Assembly (NCBI GenBank): GCA_044450785.1 | Contig: JBIOJM010000047.1 | Location: forward strand, 1-42,418 | Source: JBIOJM01 sp044450785 | GTDB lineage: Bacteria; Planctomycetota; Planctomycetia; Isosphaerales; Isosphaeraceae | Length of the DNA: 42,418 nt | Reading direction: 5' to 3' | In this document: positions 25,106-36,570 of the stretch, one piece after another | How positions within the stretch are numbered: the first letter of the stretch is position 1 | How the letters are laid out: the number at the start of each line of letters is the position of its first letter | Position numbers and translations under genes: made by a program | Notes under the pieces: generated by a model | Told to the model about the DNA's origin: nothing | The model's database searches: none | Seen by the model: only the letters and a program-made list of their open reading frames with translations

Positions 25106-26704
25106 CTACTTTGCCGGAGCCTTGCGGCGATATTCGATCGAGGCGGACTTGATCTCGACATTGCCCTTGAGTTCCTCGCTGAACGGCTTGCCGGTGAGAG
25201 TGACTTGCTTGCGAATGCTCTGATAAGTCCCGTGCTCCCGCGCGGCTTCGATCGTGACCGTGTACAGGCCGCCATCGAGTTGTTTTCCGTGATTGTCCTT
25301 GCCGTCCCAGATGATCTTGTACTTGCCGGGTGGCCGCGTCGGCCGTGAGACGGTGAAGAAGATCTCCTTCTTCTCGATGAGCTTGCGGTCCTGGTCGCCT
25401 TGGTACCAGCGTTTCAGGTCGGGCAGCCATTGAAATGGCCCCGATCCTCCCATCGAGACCCAGAGGACCAGCGTCCGGACCGGATGCCCATCCTTGTCCT
25501 CGACCCAGACGGCCACGTACGGGCGCCGATAGCGCCCCTGCTCGGCCTCGGGACGATGGATCTCGAAATTGACGACCAGCTCGTGCTCCTTGCTCCAGGG
25601 AACGCGTGCGGGGGCCTTCGGGTCGGGCTTGCTTTCCTTGTCCCCGTTCGCGCCGGCGGCAGCCGCCAAAGGGTCGTCCGCGGCGGCGGCCGCCGGTCGT
25701 GGCTTTTCCAGCGCGTGCCAGCCCGCGCTTTGCTCCACCCGCCCGTCGTTCATCAGGATCAGGCATTCGACGCCCTGCACCCTACCGGCCAGGCGCAGGC
25801 TCTCCTCGGGCGCGAGCACGCCGCAGACCTTGGCAAAGGCGTCGGCGTCGGCAGCCTCCTCCGCGACGACCGTCGCACTCACGACCCGCTCGACCGGCAG
25901 CCCTGATCTTGGATCAAAAATATGGGAATACCACTTGCCATTGATCCTCAGCCCGCGCTGCGAGCCGCCACTCGTGGCGACCGACCGGTTCTTGACCTCG
26001 ACATAAGCAAATGGCTCGCTCGACTCCGAGTCGGCCCAGGGAGACGCGATGCCGATCGTGCTGGCGATCTCGCCGCGGACCCGCAGATCGCCGCCCACGT
26101 TCAGCAGCACTCCGCGCACCCCCCTGCTCTTCTCGAACGCGGCTTCACAGGCTCGCCCGACGATGTATCCCTTGGCGATCCCGTTCAAGCTCAAGGGGCA
26201 GTCCGACAGTCGCTCGGCCGTGCGGGAGACTGGGTCCAGCCGCCATGCGCGCCGGCTCATGATGGCCTTTGTCCAGGCGAGCTCCAGGGCAATCGGCGTC
26301 CGGTCCCGTAGGGCGCACCGCGACCAGAGCCGCGTGAGGGCCTCGACCCTGGGATCGAAGGCCCCTCCGCTGCGATCGGCCCAGCGATCAGCCGTTCGCA
26401 GGACCTCCCAGAGCTCGGGCGAGACCTTCGTCGGGATGTGAGACGTGGCCTGCCAGCGGCAAAACTCACTCCCCTGGTCGTAGCCGCTGAAGATCGCGGC
26501 GAGTCGATCGATCTCGCGGAGCACCCGACCCTCCGCGTCCTTTGCCGCCTGGGAGCTGTCGGCTCGGACACACAGCGCGAGCGACGTCCCCATCACGTTC
26601 TCGTGATGGAACGCAAAGTCGTCCGCCGCCGCAGCCGCCCGGAAGCAGGCGTTCAGGAAGATCAAACCCAGGAGGTAACCGAGAATTCGTGATATGCAAG
26701 CCAT
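25106..26704 (-). CDS. FAD:protein FMN transferase (ApbE) fused to DUF2271
   Basis: This 532-residue exported protein starts at the ATG at 26704 with a hydrophobic leader ending A-A-A-A-D-D. The ApbE part (to about residue 325) has H-H-E-N-V-M-G-T-S-L, the F-S-G-Y-D-Q-G-S-E region, S-L-N-G-I-A-K-G-Y-I-V-G, L-N-V-G-G-D-L-R-V-R-G and the S-H-I-F-D-P-R-S-G-L-P active-site loop. These enzymes attach FMN from FAD to Ser/Thr of exported redox domains using Mg2+. After an Ala/Pro-rich linker a DUF2271 domain follows (V-V-N-F-E-I-H, P-Y-V-A-V-W-V-E-D-K-D-G, L-D-G-G-L-Y). Fusion of the flavinylating enzyme with DUF2271 on one chain, next to PepSY-TM, is a compact form of an exported flavinylation system. 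Confidence 0.88.
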   Translation of the reverse strand: MACISRILGYLLGLIFLNACFRAAAAADDFAFHHENVMGTSLALCVRADSSQAAKDAEGRVLREIDRLAAIFSGYDQGSEFCRWQATSHIPTKVSPELWEVLRTADRWADRSGGAFDPRVEALTRLWSRCALRDRTPIALELAWTKAIMSRRAWRLDPVSRTAERLSDCPLSLNGIAKGYIVGRACEAAFEKSRGVRGVLLNVGGDLRVRGEIASTIGIASPWADSESSEPFAYVEVKNRSVATSGGSQRGLRINGKWYSHIFDPRSGLPVERVVSATVVAEEAADADAFAKVCGVLAPEESLRLAGRVQGVECLILMNDGRVEQSAGWHALEKPRPAAAAADDPLAAAAGANGDKESKPDPKAPARVPWSKEHELVVNFEIHRPEAEQGRYRRPYVAVWVEDKDGHPVRTLVLWVSMGGSGPFQWLPDLKRWYQGDQDRKLIEKKEIFFTVSRPTRPPGKYKIIWDGKDNHGKQLDGGLYTVTIEAAREHGTYQSIRKQVTLTGKPFSEELKGNVEIKSASIEYRRKAPAK

Positions 26705-26982
26705 GATAGGTTGTGTCACTCCGGTGGGGGCCACTGCATCTCTTGCCGCGGCCGTCCACCAAATATAGGGCTGGTCGCGTGGCCGGGCAAGCACAAGGCC
26801 CTCACCACCATCTCTGGGGGCGAGGGGACCACGGCCGACCAGGCGCTTCATTGAAAATGATCGCGTGCGACTTGTGTCAAGCCGCCAGGGCCGTGCACGG
26901 GAATGCCGGCGCTGTTACGATACGGCACTTCGAGTGTGGATCTCCCGCCACCCCGCTACCTGTAACCAAACGTCGATGAGCC

Positions 26983-28158
26983 ATGGCGAGAAAAGACTCT
27001 CACGAGAAACCTCAGCCCCCCGTCGGCGGATCGCGTAGCTGGCTCCGGCATGTCGGCCTTGTGATCGTGAGCGCGAGCGTTGTTTGGGCCTCGGTCCGGG
27101 CCTGGAAAGCTCTGTCGCCGACGCCGCGGCCATCGTCACCGGCATCGCGCCCGGAGGAGCCGGCCGATCGGCCGGCTTCGACCGTGCCAGGCAACTCGGT
27201 GCCCCCCGGCTCTCCCCCGCCGGGGATGGTCTGGATTCCGGGCGGCGAATTCTCGATGGGATGCCTGGACCCGCGCGACCAGCCGCATGGCGGTCCCGAT
27301 GCGATGGCCGACGCTCGGCCGGTCCATCGTGTCCGGGTGGACGGCTTCTGGATGGACCGGGTCGAAGTCACGAACCGGCAATACGCCCGATTCGTCGCGG
27401 CGACCGGCTACGTGACGGTCGCGGAACGCACCCCGACGGCGGCCGAGTTTCCCGGCGCGCCGGCTGAGAATCTCGTCGCCGGGGCGGTGGTATTCACCCC
27501 ACCGGCCGATCCGGTCCCCCTCGATAATCACTATCAATGGTGGGACTATGTCAAGGGCGCCAACTGGCGGCATCCCCAGGGACCCAAGAGCAACATCGAG
27601 GGCCGCGAGGATCTTCCCGTCGTCCAGATCGCCTATGAAGATGCCGAGCGCTATGTTAACTGGGCCGGTAAGCGGCTCCCGACCGAGGCCGAGTGGGAAT
27701 TCGCGGCCCGGGGAGGACTCTCGGGCGCTCTGTATTCGTGGGGTGACGAATTACGGCCGGGCGGCAAGTGGATGGCCAATACCTGGCAGGGGCGGTTCCC
27801 GCTCCATGACACCGGCGACGACGGCTTCGCCGGCATCGCGCGCGTCGCCCAGTTTCCGCCCAATGCCTATGGCCTGTTCGACATGGCGGGAAACGTCTGG
27901 GAGTGGTGCTCGGATTGGTACCGTCACGACGCCTATGCGCAGGGCACAGCCGAGGGGGCCATTTCCGTCAATCCCCAGGGGCCCGCCAGCAGCCTCGACC
28001 CCGCTGAGCCCGGGCAGCCCAAGCGCGTGCAACGAGGCGGGTCGTTCCTCTGCACTGACCAGTACTGCACGCGCTACATGATCGGATCGCGAGGTAAGGG
28101 AGAGATCTCCAGCGGCACCAATCACCTCGGCTTTCGTTGCGTGAAATCGGTGAGGTGA
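26983..28158 (+). CDS. Formylglycine-generating enzyme, catalytic type
   Basis: This 391-residue protein has an N-terminal membrane anchor (V-G-L-V-I-V-S-A-S-V-V-W) and a Pro-rich linker. An FGE-sulfatase domain follows: P-P-G-M-V-W-I-P-G-G-E-F-S-M-G, V-D-G-F-W-M-D-R-V-E-V-T-N-R-Q-Y, L-P-T-E-A-E-W-E-F-A-A-R-G-G and D-M-A-G-N-V-W-E-W-C-S-D-W-Y. The diagnostic cysteines of the copper-dependent enzyme are present: Cys357 and Cys362 in G-G-S-F-L-C-T-D-Q-Y-C-T-R-Y. It converts a sulfatase Cys to formylglycine with O2. The convergent neighbour, 33 bp away, is an arylsulfatase, its probable client. The divergent 278-bp region 26705-26982 separates it from the ApbE gene. It contrasts with the DGR target at 15847-16932, which has the same fold without the cysteines. 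Confidence 0.93.
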   Translation: MARKDSHEKPQPPVGGSRSWLRHVGLVIVSASVVWASVRAWKALSPTPRPSSPASRPEEPADRPASTVPGNSVPPGSPPPGMVWIPGGEFSMGCLDPRDQPHGGPDAMADARPVHRVRVDGFWMDRVEVTNRQYARFVAATGYVTVAERTPTAAEFPGAPAENLVAGAVVFTPPADPVPLDNHYQWWDYVKGANWRHPQGPKSNIEGREDLPVVQIAYEDAERYVNWAGKRLPTEAEWEFAARGGLSGALYSWGDELRPGGKWMANTWQGRFPLHDTGDDGFAGIARVAQFPPNAYGLFDMAGNVWEWCSDWYRHDAYAQGTAEGAISVNPQGPASSLDPAEPGQPKRVQRGGSFLCTDQYCTRYMIGSRGKGEISSGTNHLGFRCVKSVR

Positions 28159-28191
28159 ACGAAGAGCGGGAGCAATTCCCCGCCTTCCAAC

Positions 28192-29952
<1,761 letters not shown>

Positions 29953-30134
29953 GGCCGGAAGACTCCTTATCCAGATCTTTGCGGAACCCGATCGAAGGGA
30001 TCAGCCAGCATGATAAGCGCGGGCCCGGTCGTTTCCTAGTGGCCGTCGTCCGGAGCGGCCGAATTGTGATTCACGCCAGACATGTTATGCTGGTGCCCTT
30101 GATGAGTATCCAGTCAGCCGGGAGGACGTCCGCG

Positions 30135-31259
30135 ATGAACTTCGAGCAGCTACTCAAATTCGGCGTCGATCAGGGAGCGTCGGCCATTCACCTCCAGGCC
30201 GAGGCGTCCCCACAACTGCGGATCGGCGGCCTGATCCGGAACGTTGAGGGCCCGCCAGTGAACGCCGAGGAGCTGAGGGCGTTCATCACGTCGATCGCCC
30301 CCAAGTCGGTCGCCGACGACATCGATCGGTCGCTCGCGCTCGGCACGAGCTTCTCGGCCTCGGTCGCCACCGGACGGTTCCGCTGTGTGACCTTCAGCCA
30401 CATCGGCGGGCCGGGCCTGGTTCTGCGGGTCATCCCGTCGACGATCCGGAGCCTCGAGGAGCTGCAACTGCCGCGGGGCGTCCGCGAGCTCGCGCTCGCG
30501 AGCCGGGGCCTCGTCCTGATCGTCGGCCCGAGCGGTAGCGGCAAGACCACGACTCTCGCCGCCATGATCGACCTGATCAACGGCGCCTGCAATCAGAAGG
30601 TCGTGACGATCGAGGCCCCGGTCGAATACCTGCACGCGAACAAGAAGGCCATGATCACCCAGATGGAGGTCGGGCTCAACGTCTCCTCGTTCGAGAACGG
30701 ACTCGGGTTGGCGCTCCAGCAGGATGCCGACGTGATCGTCATCGGCGAGCTGCGCGATCCCGACGTGGTCCGGATGGCCTTGGGCGCGGTCGAGGCGGGC
30801 CGCAAGGTCCTGGCCACCATGACCGGCCTGTCCGCCACCCAGGCGATCGTGCGGCTCATCGCGCTGATCCTCCCGGCTGAGGGCGAGGCCGCGATCCCCC
30901 GACTGGCCGCTGCGCTCGAGGGGGTGATCGCCCAGCGGCTGGCCTCCACCCGGGACGGCAAGTTCCGGGCTGCCGTCGAGGTACTCCGGGGCGGCCCGGT
31001 CACGTCCAAGACGATCCAGGATAATCGTCTCAAGGACCTGTATTATCTCATCGAGGGCCGCCAGGGCGGAATGCAGTCCCTCGACCAGCACCTGATCGAG
31101 CTCCACCAGTCCGGAGTGATCAGCGGCACGGAGGCGTTGCGACTGGCCACCAACCCCGAGGCCGTGGGCGCGGGGCTTCGCATTTTCCGTCAGGCGAATC
31201 CCGGCGTGGATCGCCCCGCCCCGGCTCCTGTCGACACCAAACAGGCTTTCTCCGCGTAG
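30135..31259 (+). CDS. PilT-like type IV pilus retraction ATPase homologue
   Basis: From the ATG at 30135 (GGGAGG Shine-Dalgarno) the 374-residue protein has the PilT N-terminal domain (G-A-S-A-I-H-L ... L-R-I-G-G), Walker A G-P-S-G-S-G-K-T-T at 131-139, an Asp-box-like V-V-T-I-E-A-P-V-E-Y and Walker B D-V-I-V-I-G-E-L-R-D-P-D at 199-210. In typical PilT the next helix carries A-T-L-H-T with the conserved His-box histidine. Here it is A-T-M-T-G (227-231), without His. No other pilus gene lies in the window. The length and main motifs fit PilT, but the altered His box and isolated position suggest a divergent, possibly regulatory or non-motor member. Confidence 0.8.
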   Translation: MNFEQLLKFGVDQGASAIHLQAEASPQLRIGGLIRNVEGPPVNAEELRAFITSIAPKSVADDIDRSLALGTSFSASVATGRFRCVTFSHIGGPGLVLRVIPSTIRSLEELQLPRGVRELALASRGLVLIVGPSGSGKTTTLAAMIDLINGACNQKVVTIEAPVEYLHANKKAMITQMEVGLNVSSFENGLGLALQQDADVIVIGELRDPDVVRMALGAVEAGRKVLATMTGLSATQAIVRLIALILPAEGEAAIPRLAAALEGVIAQRLASTRDGKFRAAVEVLRGGPVTSKTIQDNRLKDLYYLIEGRQGGMQSLDQHLIELHQSGVISGTEALRLATNPEAVGAGLRIFRQANPGVDRPAPAPVDTKQAFSA

Positions 31260-31317
31260 CTTTCTGGTCGGGACCAGCCACGAAACGGGTCGCTTTCCTC
31301 TCGCGAGGGTCACCGAC

Positions 31318-33962
31318 ATGGGCTTGGAATCTCTCCTCTTCCTGGGCGGCGGACTGCTCATCCTGGGCCCGATTGTTCTGGTCGTGCTTCAGTTCTCAAT
31401 CCTCGCGCGGCAACGAGAAACGATGGGCCTGGTCAGGAGCTTGCTCGAGGACGTCCGGCGGGAGCTGCGAGAGAGCCGGCGGCGCGGCGCGGAACTTGGC
31501 GAGAAAACCCGGGCGGCCGGCGCGGCCGCGATCGCTCCGATACAGCGAGAGCCATCGGCGGAGCAACCGCCCGCGCCGGCAATGATCGCAGAGGAAGCCG
31601 CGGCGCGCCCAATCGAGCCGGTGTTCACCTCGTCGTCCCCGCCGGAAGCCGTTGAGGCCACGGCCTTGGCCTGGGAGGAGCATGTCGGTACACCTGGTCC
31701 AGCCGCGGCGGCGCCCGTTCCGATCAGACCTGGCCCGGACTGGCTCGAACCTCGCGCACCCGAAGTCAGGCCATCGAGACCGGTACCCGCTCCGGCGTTC
31801 ACCTCGCCCACTTTCAAACCTAAGCCACCGGCTCCGCCGCGCCAGCCCAGCCGCTTCGAGACCGCGGCCAAGGAGATCCTGATCCGGATCTGGAACTGGA
31901 TCAGCGTGGGCGAAGAACACCGCCCCGCCGGCTACTCGCTGGAGTTTGCCGTCGCCAGCACCTGGCTGCTCCGCCTGGGCGTCGTGATCCTGGTCATGGG
32001 GATCGGCTTTTTCCTCAAGTATTCCGTCGACAAGGGCTTCATCCCCAAGCCCGCGCGGGTGGCTCTGACCATCTTGACCGGCGTCGGCCTGCTCGTGGCC
32101 GGGGTGCGCGCGCTCGGCACCAAGTATCACCTGCTGGCCAGGGGCTCCTGGGCGGCGGCATTGCCACGCTGTATTTCAGCATCTTCGCCGCCGTGAGCTT
32201 CTACCAACTGATCGGCGCGTATACCGCGTTCGCGCTCATGGGTCTCATCACGGTCTGCGCCGGCGCCCTTGCCGTTCGGCTCGATTCGATGCTGGTCGCG
32301 GTGCTGGGGTTGCTCGGCGGCTACGGCACTCCGGTCATGCTGGCGAGCGGCCAGAAGAATTTCGTCGGCCTCTTCGCCTACACGCTCCTGCTGGGGTGTG
32401 GAATCCTCGGCATCAGCATCAAGAAGAACTGGCACCTGCTCAACTACCTCGGATTTGTTTGTACATATATCCTGTTCTTTGGGTCCATGAGGGACTATCA
32501 GCCGCCCGATGATTTTTCGAGCGTGATGCCCTTCCTGGTGGGTTTCTTCGTCCTGTACTCGACGACGCTTTTTCTGTTCAACGTCGTCAATCGGGTCAAG
32601 AGCACTCTCCTCGAGCTGCTGGGCCTCTTGCTCAACGCCGGGATCTTCTTCGCCACGAGTTACTATCTGGTGGAGAATCGCTATGGGTACCAGATGGTGG
32701 CCGTGGTCTCCCTCGGGCTCACCGCCTTTTACGCGGCCCACGTGTATTACTTCTTGATTCGCAAGGTGTCGGACCGAGAGCTGATGCTGGGCTTCATGGG
32801 GCTGGCCTCGTTCTTTCTGGCCGTCACCGTGCCGCTCTTGCTGTCTAGCCAGTGGATCACCGTGAGCTGGGCGATCCAGGCCTTCGTGATGTTGTGGATG
32901 GCCGACAAGCTCAAGAGCGAATTCCTCCGTCAGGTTGCTTTTCTCTTGTACGGTTTCGTGCTGGTTCGATTCGGCTGGCTGGACTTGCGAGGCCAGTATC
33001 TCTCGGGCCAGGCTGGCGCGACGGACGTCCGCCTGGGCGAGTACTTGTGGCAAATGATCGCGCGGCTGGTGGAGTTCGGGGTTCCGGTGGCCTCGGTCGC
33101 GGGAGCTTATTACCTGCTGAAAACGCCGGTTTCAGCCGCCCGGCTGGTCATGGACAGCACGAACGACGTGGCCCAATGGGTCCAGAAACGTTGGGCCATT
33201 CAGTGCGCCGTCTTCCTCGCCCTGGGGATGATGTTCCTGTTTCTTCACCTGGAGCTGAACCGCACGATGGGCTATCTCTTCCCGCCCTGCCGCATGCCCG
33301 TGCTCTCGCTGCTCTGGCTGGGGATATGCCTGCTCTTCCTCCAGGAATACGCGGCCAGGCCGAGCCACGTAGCACTGGCGTTTCTGGGGGCATTCGTCGC
33401 GGGGGTCTTGATCAAGCTGGTGATGTTCGACCTGAGATTCTGGGACCTTCAAGAAACAATGCTGTATGGGGACAGCTATTCGTTTGTGGATGCCACCATG
33501 CGGCTGCTCGACTTCGGGGCCTTGGTCGCGTTTTTTATCCTGGCATGTTCATTGCTTGCCGGCCGGGCGCCGCAGTTGAAGCTGGCCACGCTGGCCGGAT
33601 CGCTCGCCCTGTTTCTGAGTTTTCTCTTCCTCACGCTCGAGCTCAACACCTTCCTCTTCCACTTCGTGCCCGCACTCCGGGCCGGCGGCATCTCCATCTT
33701 GTGGTCGGTATTCGCCCTCGGTCTGATCGTCGCCGGTATCCATCGACAGAAGAGCGCTCTTCGTTACACAGGGCTCGCTCTCTTCACCGTGGTCGGCTTC
33801 AAGGTATTCTTTGCTGACCTTGCCAACCTGGACCAGTTCTATCGTATCGTCGCCTTTATTCTTCTGGGACTCTTGATCCTCTTTGGCGCTTTCATCTACC
33901 TCAAGTACCGGCAAACATTCGTCAGCAAACCCACGACCGTGGATGAAGAGGTTGGAACATGA
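31318..33962 (+). pseudogene. DUF2339 polytopic membrane protein, split by a one-base frameshift
   Basis: The first frame (31318-32196) gives an N-terminal helix, an E/R-rich coiled-coil-like segment, a Pro/Ala linker and the first membrane helices (W-L-L-R-L-G-V-V-I-L-V-M-G-I-G-F-F-L-K-Y). It then ends in nonsense after L-L-A-R-G-S-W. In the next frame the bases read G-Q-G-L-L-G-G-G-I-A-T-L-Y-F-S-I-F, exactly what should follow, and the ORF 32193-33962 continues with about 18 helices to the end. Restoring one G in the C-T-G-C-T-G-G run at 32131-32137 joins the frames. So either the gene is freshly broken or this is a base-calling error. DUF2339 proteins are giant membrane proteins of unknown role, typically followed by DUF3999, as here. 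Confidence 0.85.
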
Positions 33963-35338
33963 GACTGCACTGGACGGTATTCCTGGGCGCGACGCTCGCT
34001 GCCGCGTCCTCCATGGCCGCCGGCGAATCGCGTTTTCGCTTCTCGAAGGAGCTCGACCGGGGCGCTGCCGCTCTCGAGGAGATTCTGGCCGTTCCGCTGG
34101 ACCTCGACATCTATGCCGCCGCGCGCGATGGTTTCCCCGACCTGCGCATCCGGGATGATGCAGGGACCGAGGTTCCGTATCTGCTGGAGCAAGTCAACGA
34201 ACAACGGACCAAGCAAGTGCGGGAGAGCTGTGCCAGCGAACTGGTCTCCCTGCGTGCCGTGCCCGGGAAAGGGCTGGAAATCGTGGTCCGCCTGGCCGAG
34301 AAGGCCCCGAATGCCGGCGGCCTCACCGTCCTCACTCCCCTGGCCGATTACGAGCATCGGGTGAAGGTCTTCGGTTCCCCGAACGGAAAGGACTGGTCGC
34401 CGCTGGTGTCCGACGGCTTGATCTTCGATTACAAGCGGTACATGGACGTCCGCAACCGTGACATCGCGTTGCCGGCGAACGCCTTCCGGCTGTTCAAGCT
34501 GGAGATCGAGCAGGACCTCGACGAACGCGAGTCGCCGTTCCTGGAGCTGACGCGCGGCCTGCGCGGCGGTCCCAAGCACGAGGGGGTCGAGATCGCGCGG
34601 ATCGAACGCCGTCCGTTTCGGATCGATCGGATCGATTTATGGAGAATGGTCGACCAGGAAAGCGTGCTGCGCGCCCGCAAGACGAGCTACCCGGTTGAAT
34701 CGTTTCAGATTGAAGAGGATGCGAAGGAGAAGGTCACACGAATTCGGGTACTTTGTCGGCGCGAGCCGCTCACGGGATTGATCCTGGAGACCGCGAGTCG
34801 GAATTTCAAACGAACGGTCAGGGTTCGGGTGCCCGTCACGCGCGGAGTCAAGACCGAATGGGTCGAGACCGGGAACGGCACGATCTCCCGGATCCAGCTC
34901 CGCGGGTTTCGCCGCGAAGAGTTGCAGCTCAACTTCCCCGAGCGGCGCGAGGAGCAGTTTCAGATCGTGATCGAAAACGCGGACAATCCCCCGCTGGAGA
35001 TCACCGCGGTGAAGGCCCTTGGGAATCGGTACCGCATGATTTTTCTGCCCTCCGCAGCTCGCCGTTACCGCGTCGAATACGGTTCCGAGACGGCCGAAAC
35101 GCCACAGTACGACACGGCGGCCGTGCTGGCCTCGATGCGCCCCGGATTTCAGCCGGTGGATGCGCGCCTCGGTGCCCAGGTCGAGAATCCCCGATACCGC
35201 GAGGTCCACGGCCTGGGCGATTTGCTGAACAACGCGATCTTTCTGACCATTGCCATCGTCCTGATGGTGGTCGTGCTGGGGTGGATCCTGTTCCGTGCCG
35301 GCCAGCGCATCAAGCAGCTACCGATTGAAGAAGTGTAG
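33959..35338 (+). CDS. DUF3999 family exported protein
   Basis: This 459-residue protein has a signal peptide (L-H-W-T-V-F-L-G-A-T-L-A-A-A-S-S-M-A-A-G). A long beta-rich exported region follows, with the F-P-D-L-R-I-R-D-x-x-G-x-E-V-P-Y-L-L opening that recurs in DUF3999, and a single C-terminal transmembrane helix (I-F-L-T-I-A-I-V-L-M-V-V-V-L-G-W-I-L-F). Its ATG overlaps the DUF2339 stop by ATGA, so the two products are made together and probably form a membrane complex. DUF2339-DUF3999 pairs are widespread, and their function is unknown. No catalytic motif is visible. Confidence 0.82.
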   Translation: MRLHWTVFLGATLAAASSMAAGESRFRFSKELDRGAAALEEILAVPLDLDIYAAARDGFPDLRIRDDAGTEVPYLLEQVNEQRTKQVRESCASELVSLRAVPGKGLEIVVRLAEKAPNAGGLTVLTPLADYEHRVKVFGSPNGKDWSPLVSDGLIFDYKRYMDVRNRDIALPANAFRLFKLEIEQDLDERESPFLELTRGLRGGPKHEGVEIARIERRPFRIDRIDLWRMVDQESVLRARKTSYPVESFQIEEDAKEKVTRIRVLCRREPLTGLILETASRNFKRTVRVRVPVTRGVKTEWVETGNGTISRIQLRGFRREELQLNFPERREEQFQIVIENADNPPLEITAVKALGNRYRMIFLPSAARRYRVEYGSETAETPQYDTAAVLASMRPGFQPVDARLGAQVENPRYREVHGLGDLLNNAIFLTIAIVLMVVVLGWILFRAGQRIKQLPIEEV

Positions 35339-35490
35339 CTCGTGAAAGTTCAGGAGGTTACCGGCGGCACAGTTCTTTTTCTCTTGGCGCCAACACCTTG
35401 GGGGTCTGGTTCGTCTAAACTAGAGAGGGTGGCCGCGAGGGCTGCTGAAGGGCGGATGCATTCGACCTTTGATTGCAGGCGGAGGACCTT

Positions 35491-36078
35491 GTGACGGAGC
35501 CGGACGACCGACGCCTGTTGAAGAGCCTGCGTGCGGGTCGTTCCGAGGCATTCGCCGAGTTGGTCCGCAGCCATTACCAGACGGTCTATCGCTTCCTGGT
35601 TCATATGGTACGCGATGTCCATCGGGCCGAGGACCTCACGCAGGAGACTTTTGCCACCGCTTGGGAGCGCATGGCCACATTCCAGGGTCGATCGACACTG
35701 GCCACCTGGCTGCATCGGATCGCCTACACGAAATTCATCGACCGCCAGCGGTCGGACCGGCGCATCGCGACGTTGAGTGAGCGCCTTACAAGCTCGACGG
35801 TTGCCCCGGTTGACCCACTCGAAACCGCGATGGCCCTCGAAGAGGCCCGGCGCTTGTATCGTGCCCTGGATGAACTCGATTCCGCGGACCGCACGTTGCT
35901 TGTCCTTCACTACTTGCAAGGCCTGAGCTATCGCGAAATAGCGTTGGTACTGGATGAACCAAGTGGCACCGTGAAGTGGCGCACCAGTGAGGCTTTGAAG
36001 TGCTTGCGGATCTTGCTGGCTGAGGAGGTTTCCGATCATGCAGTTTCAAAGACGGCCGAACTCGGATCGGTCTCCTGA
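35491..36078 (+). CDS. ECF-type RNA polymerase sigma factor
   Basis: I start at the GTG at 35491, preceded by GGAGG at a seven-base gap, giving 195 residues. Region 2 reads F-A-E-L-V-R-S-H-Y-Q-T-V-Y-R-F-L ... A-E-D-L-T-Q-E-T-F-A-T-A-W-E-R, and region 4 reads L-D-S-A-D-R-T-L-L-V-L-H-Y-L-Q-G-L-S-Y-R-E-I-A-L-V-L with T-V-K-W-R-T recognition-helix residues. It directs transcription in response to a signal handled by its partner. The next gene overlaps by 41 bp and encodes a one-helix membrane protein, the expected anti-sigma position. Region 1.1 and region 3 are absent, as in group 4 sigma factors. Confidence 0.92.
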   Translation: MTEPDDRRLLKSLRAGRSEAFAELVRSHYQTVYRFLVHMVRDVHRAEDLTQETFATAWERMATFQGRSTLATWLHRIAYTKFIDRQRSDRRIATLSERLTSSTVAPVDPLETAMALEEARRLYRALDELDSADRTLLVLHYLQGLSYREIALVLDEPSGTVKWRTSEALKCLRILLAEEVSDHAVSKTAELGSVS

Positions 36079-36508
36079 ATCGCTGGAAGCGCGCCTTCGC
36101 GCCCTGCCGCAGCCGCCCATTCCCAGTGAGCTGGAGGCCCGGATTCTGGCAGCTATTCCGGCCAGACCGTCAAACAACGACGAGCTGCCACGACTGGCGC
36201 GTAGCTCATCGCGGCGGTGGCGTCCGACCGTCTGGGGCGGCGCGTCGGTAGCGGCGGCGGCCGCTTGTTTACTCGCCGTTCGATTCTGGCCAGAACCCGA
36301 CGATCAACACACTGCCCCCATCCTTGTCGCCGATCCTGGATCGACCAGGTCCCCCCGCCAGGCCACACCTCGACCACAGAGCGACTCGCCCTGGTTCATG
36401 GCCCACCAAGACCTGGTTGAAACGGAGATGCCGACGTTTACCTGGCCGATTCAGGAAAAGTCTCCCTTGATGGTTTCGACCGCGTTACGTCCCGATCTGT
36501 TTGACTGA
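36038..36508 (+). CDS. Single-pass membrane protein, putative anti-sigma factor
   Basis: This 156-residue protein starts with GAGGAGG upstream of the ATG at 36038, inside the sigma gene. The N-terminal 65 residues are charged and cytosolic (P-E-S-L-E-A-R-L-R-A-L-P, L-E-A-R-I-L-A-A-I-P). One helix (G-G-A-S-V-A-A-A-A-A-C-L-L-A-V-R-F) spans the membrane, and a Pro-rich tail is outside. There is no HxxxCxxC zinc motif, so it is not a classical zinc anti-sigma factor. The call rests on overlap with the sigma gene and topology. An unrelated membrane protein is possible. Confidence 0.6.
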   Translation: MQFQRRPNSDRSPESLEARLRALPQPPIPSELEARILAAIPARPSNNDELPRLARSSSRRWRPTVWGGASVAAAAACLLAVRFWPEPDDQHTAPILVADPGSTRSPRQATPRPQSDSPWFMAHQDLVETEMPTFTWPIQEKSPLMVSTALRPDLFD

Positions 36509-36570
36509 AGAATCAACCCAGGTTTTTCAGCCATCTTCACTCCAACCTCCCTGAAAGAGAGGTACCGCTC

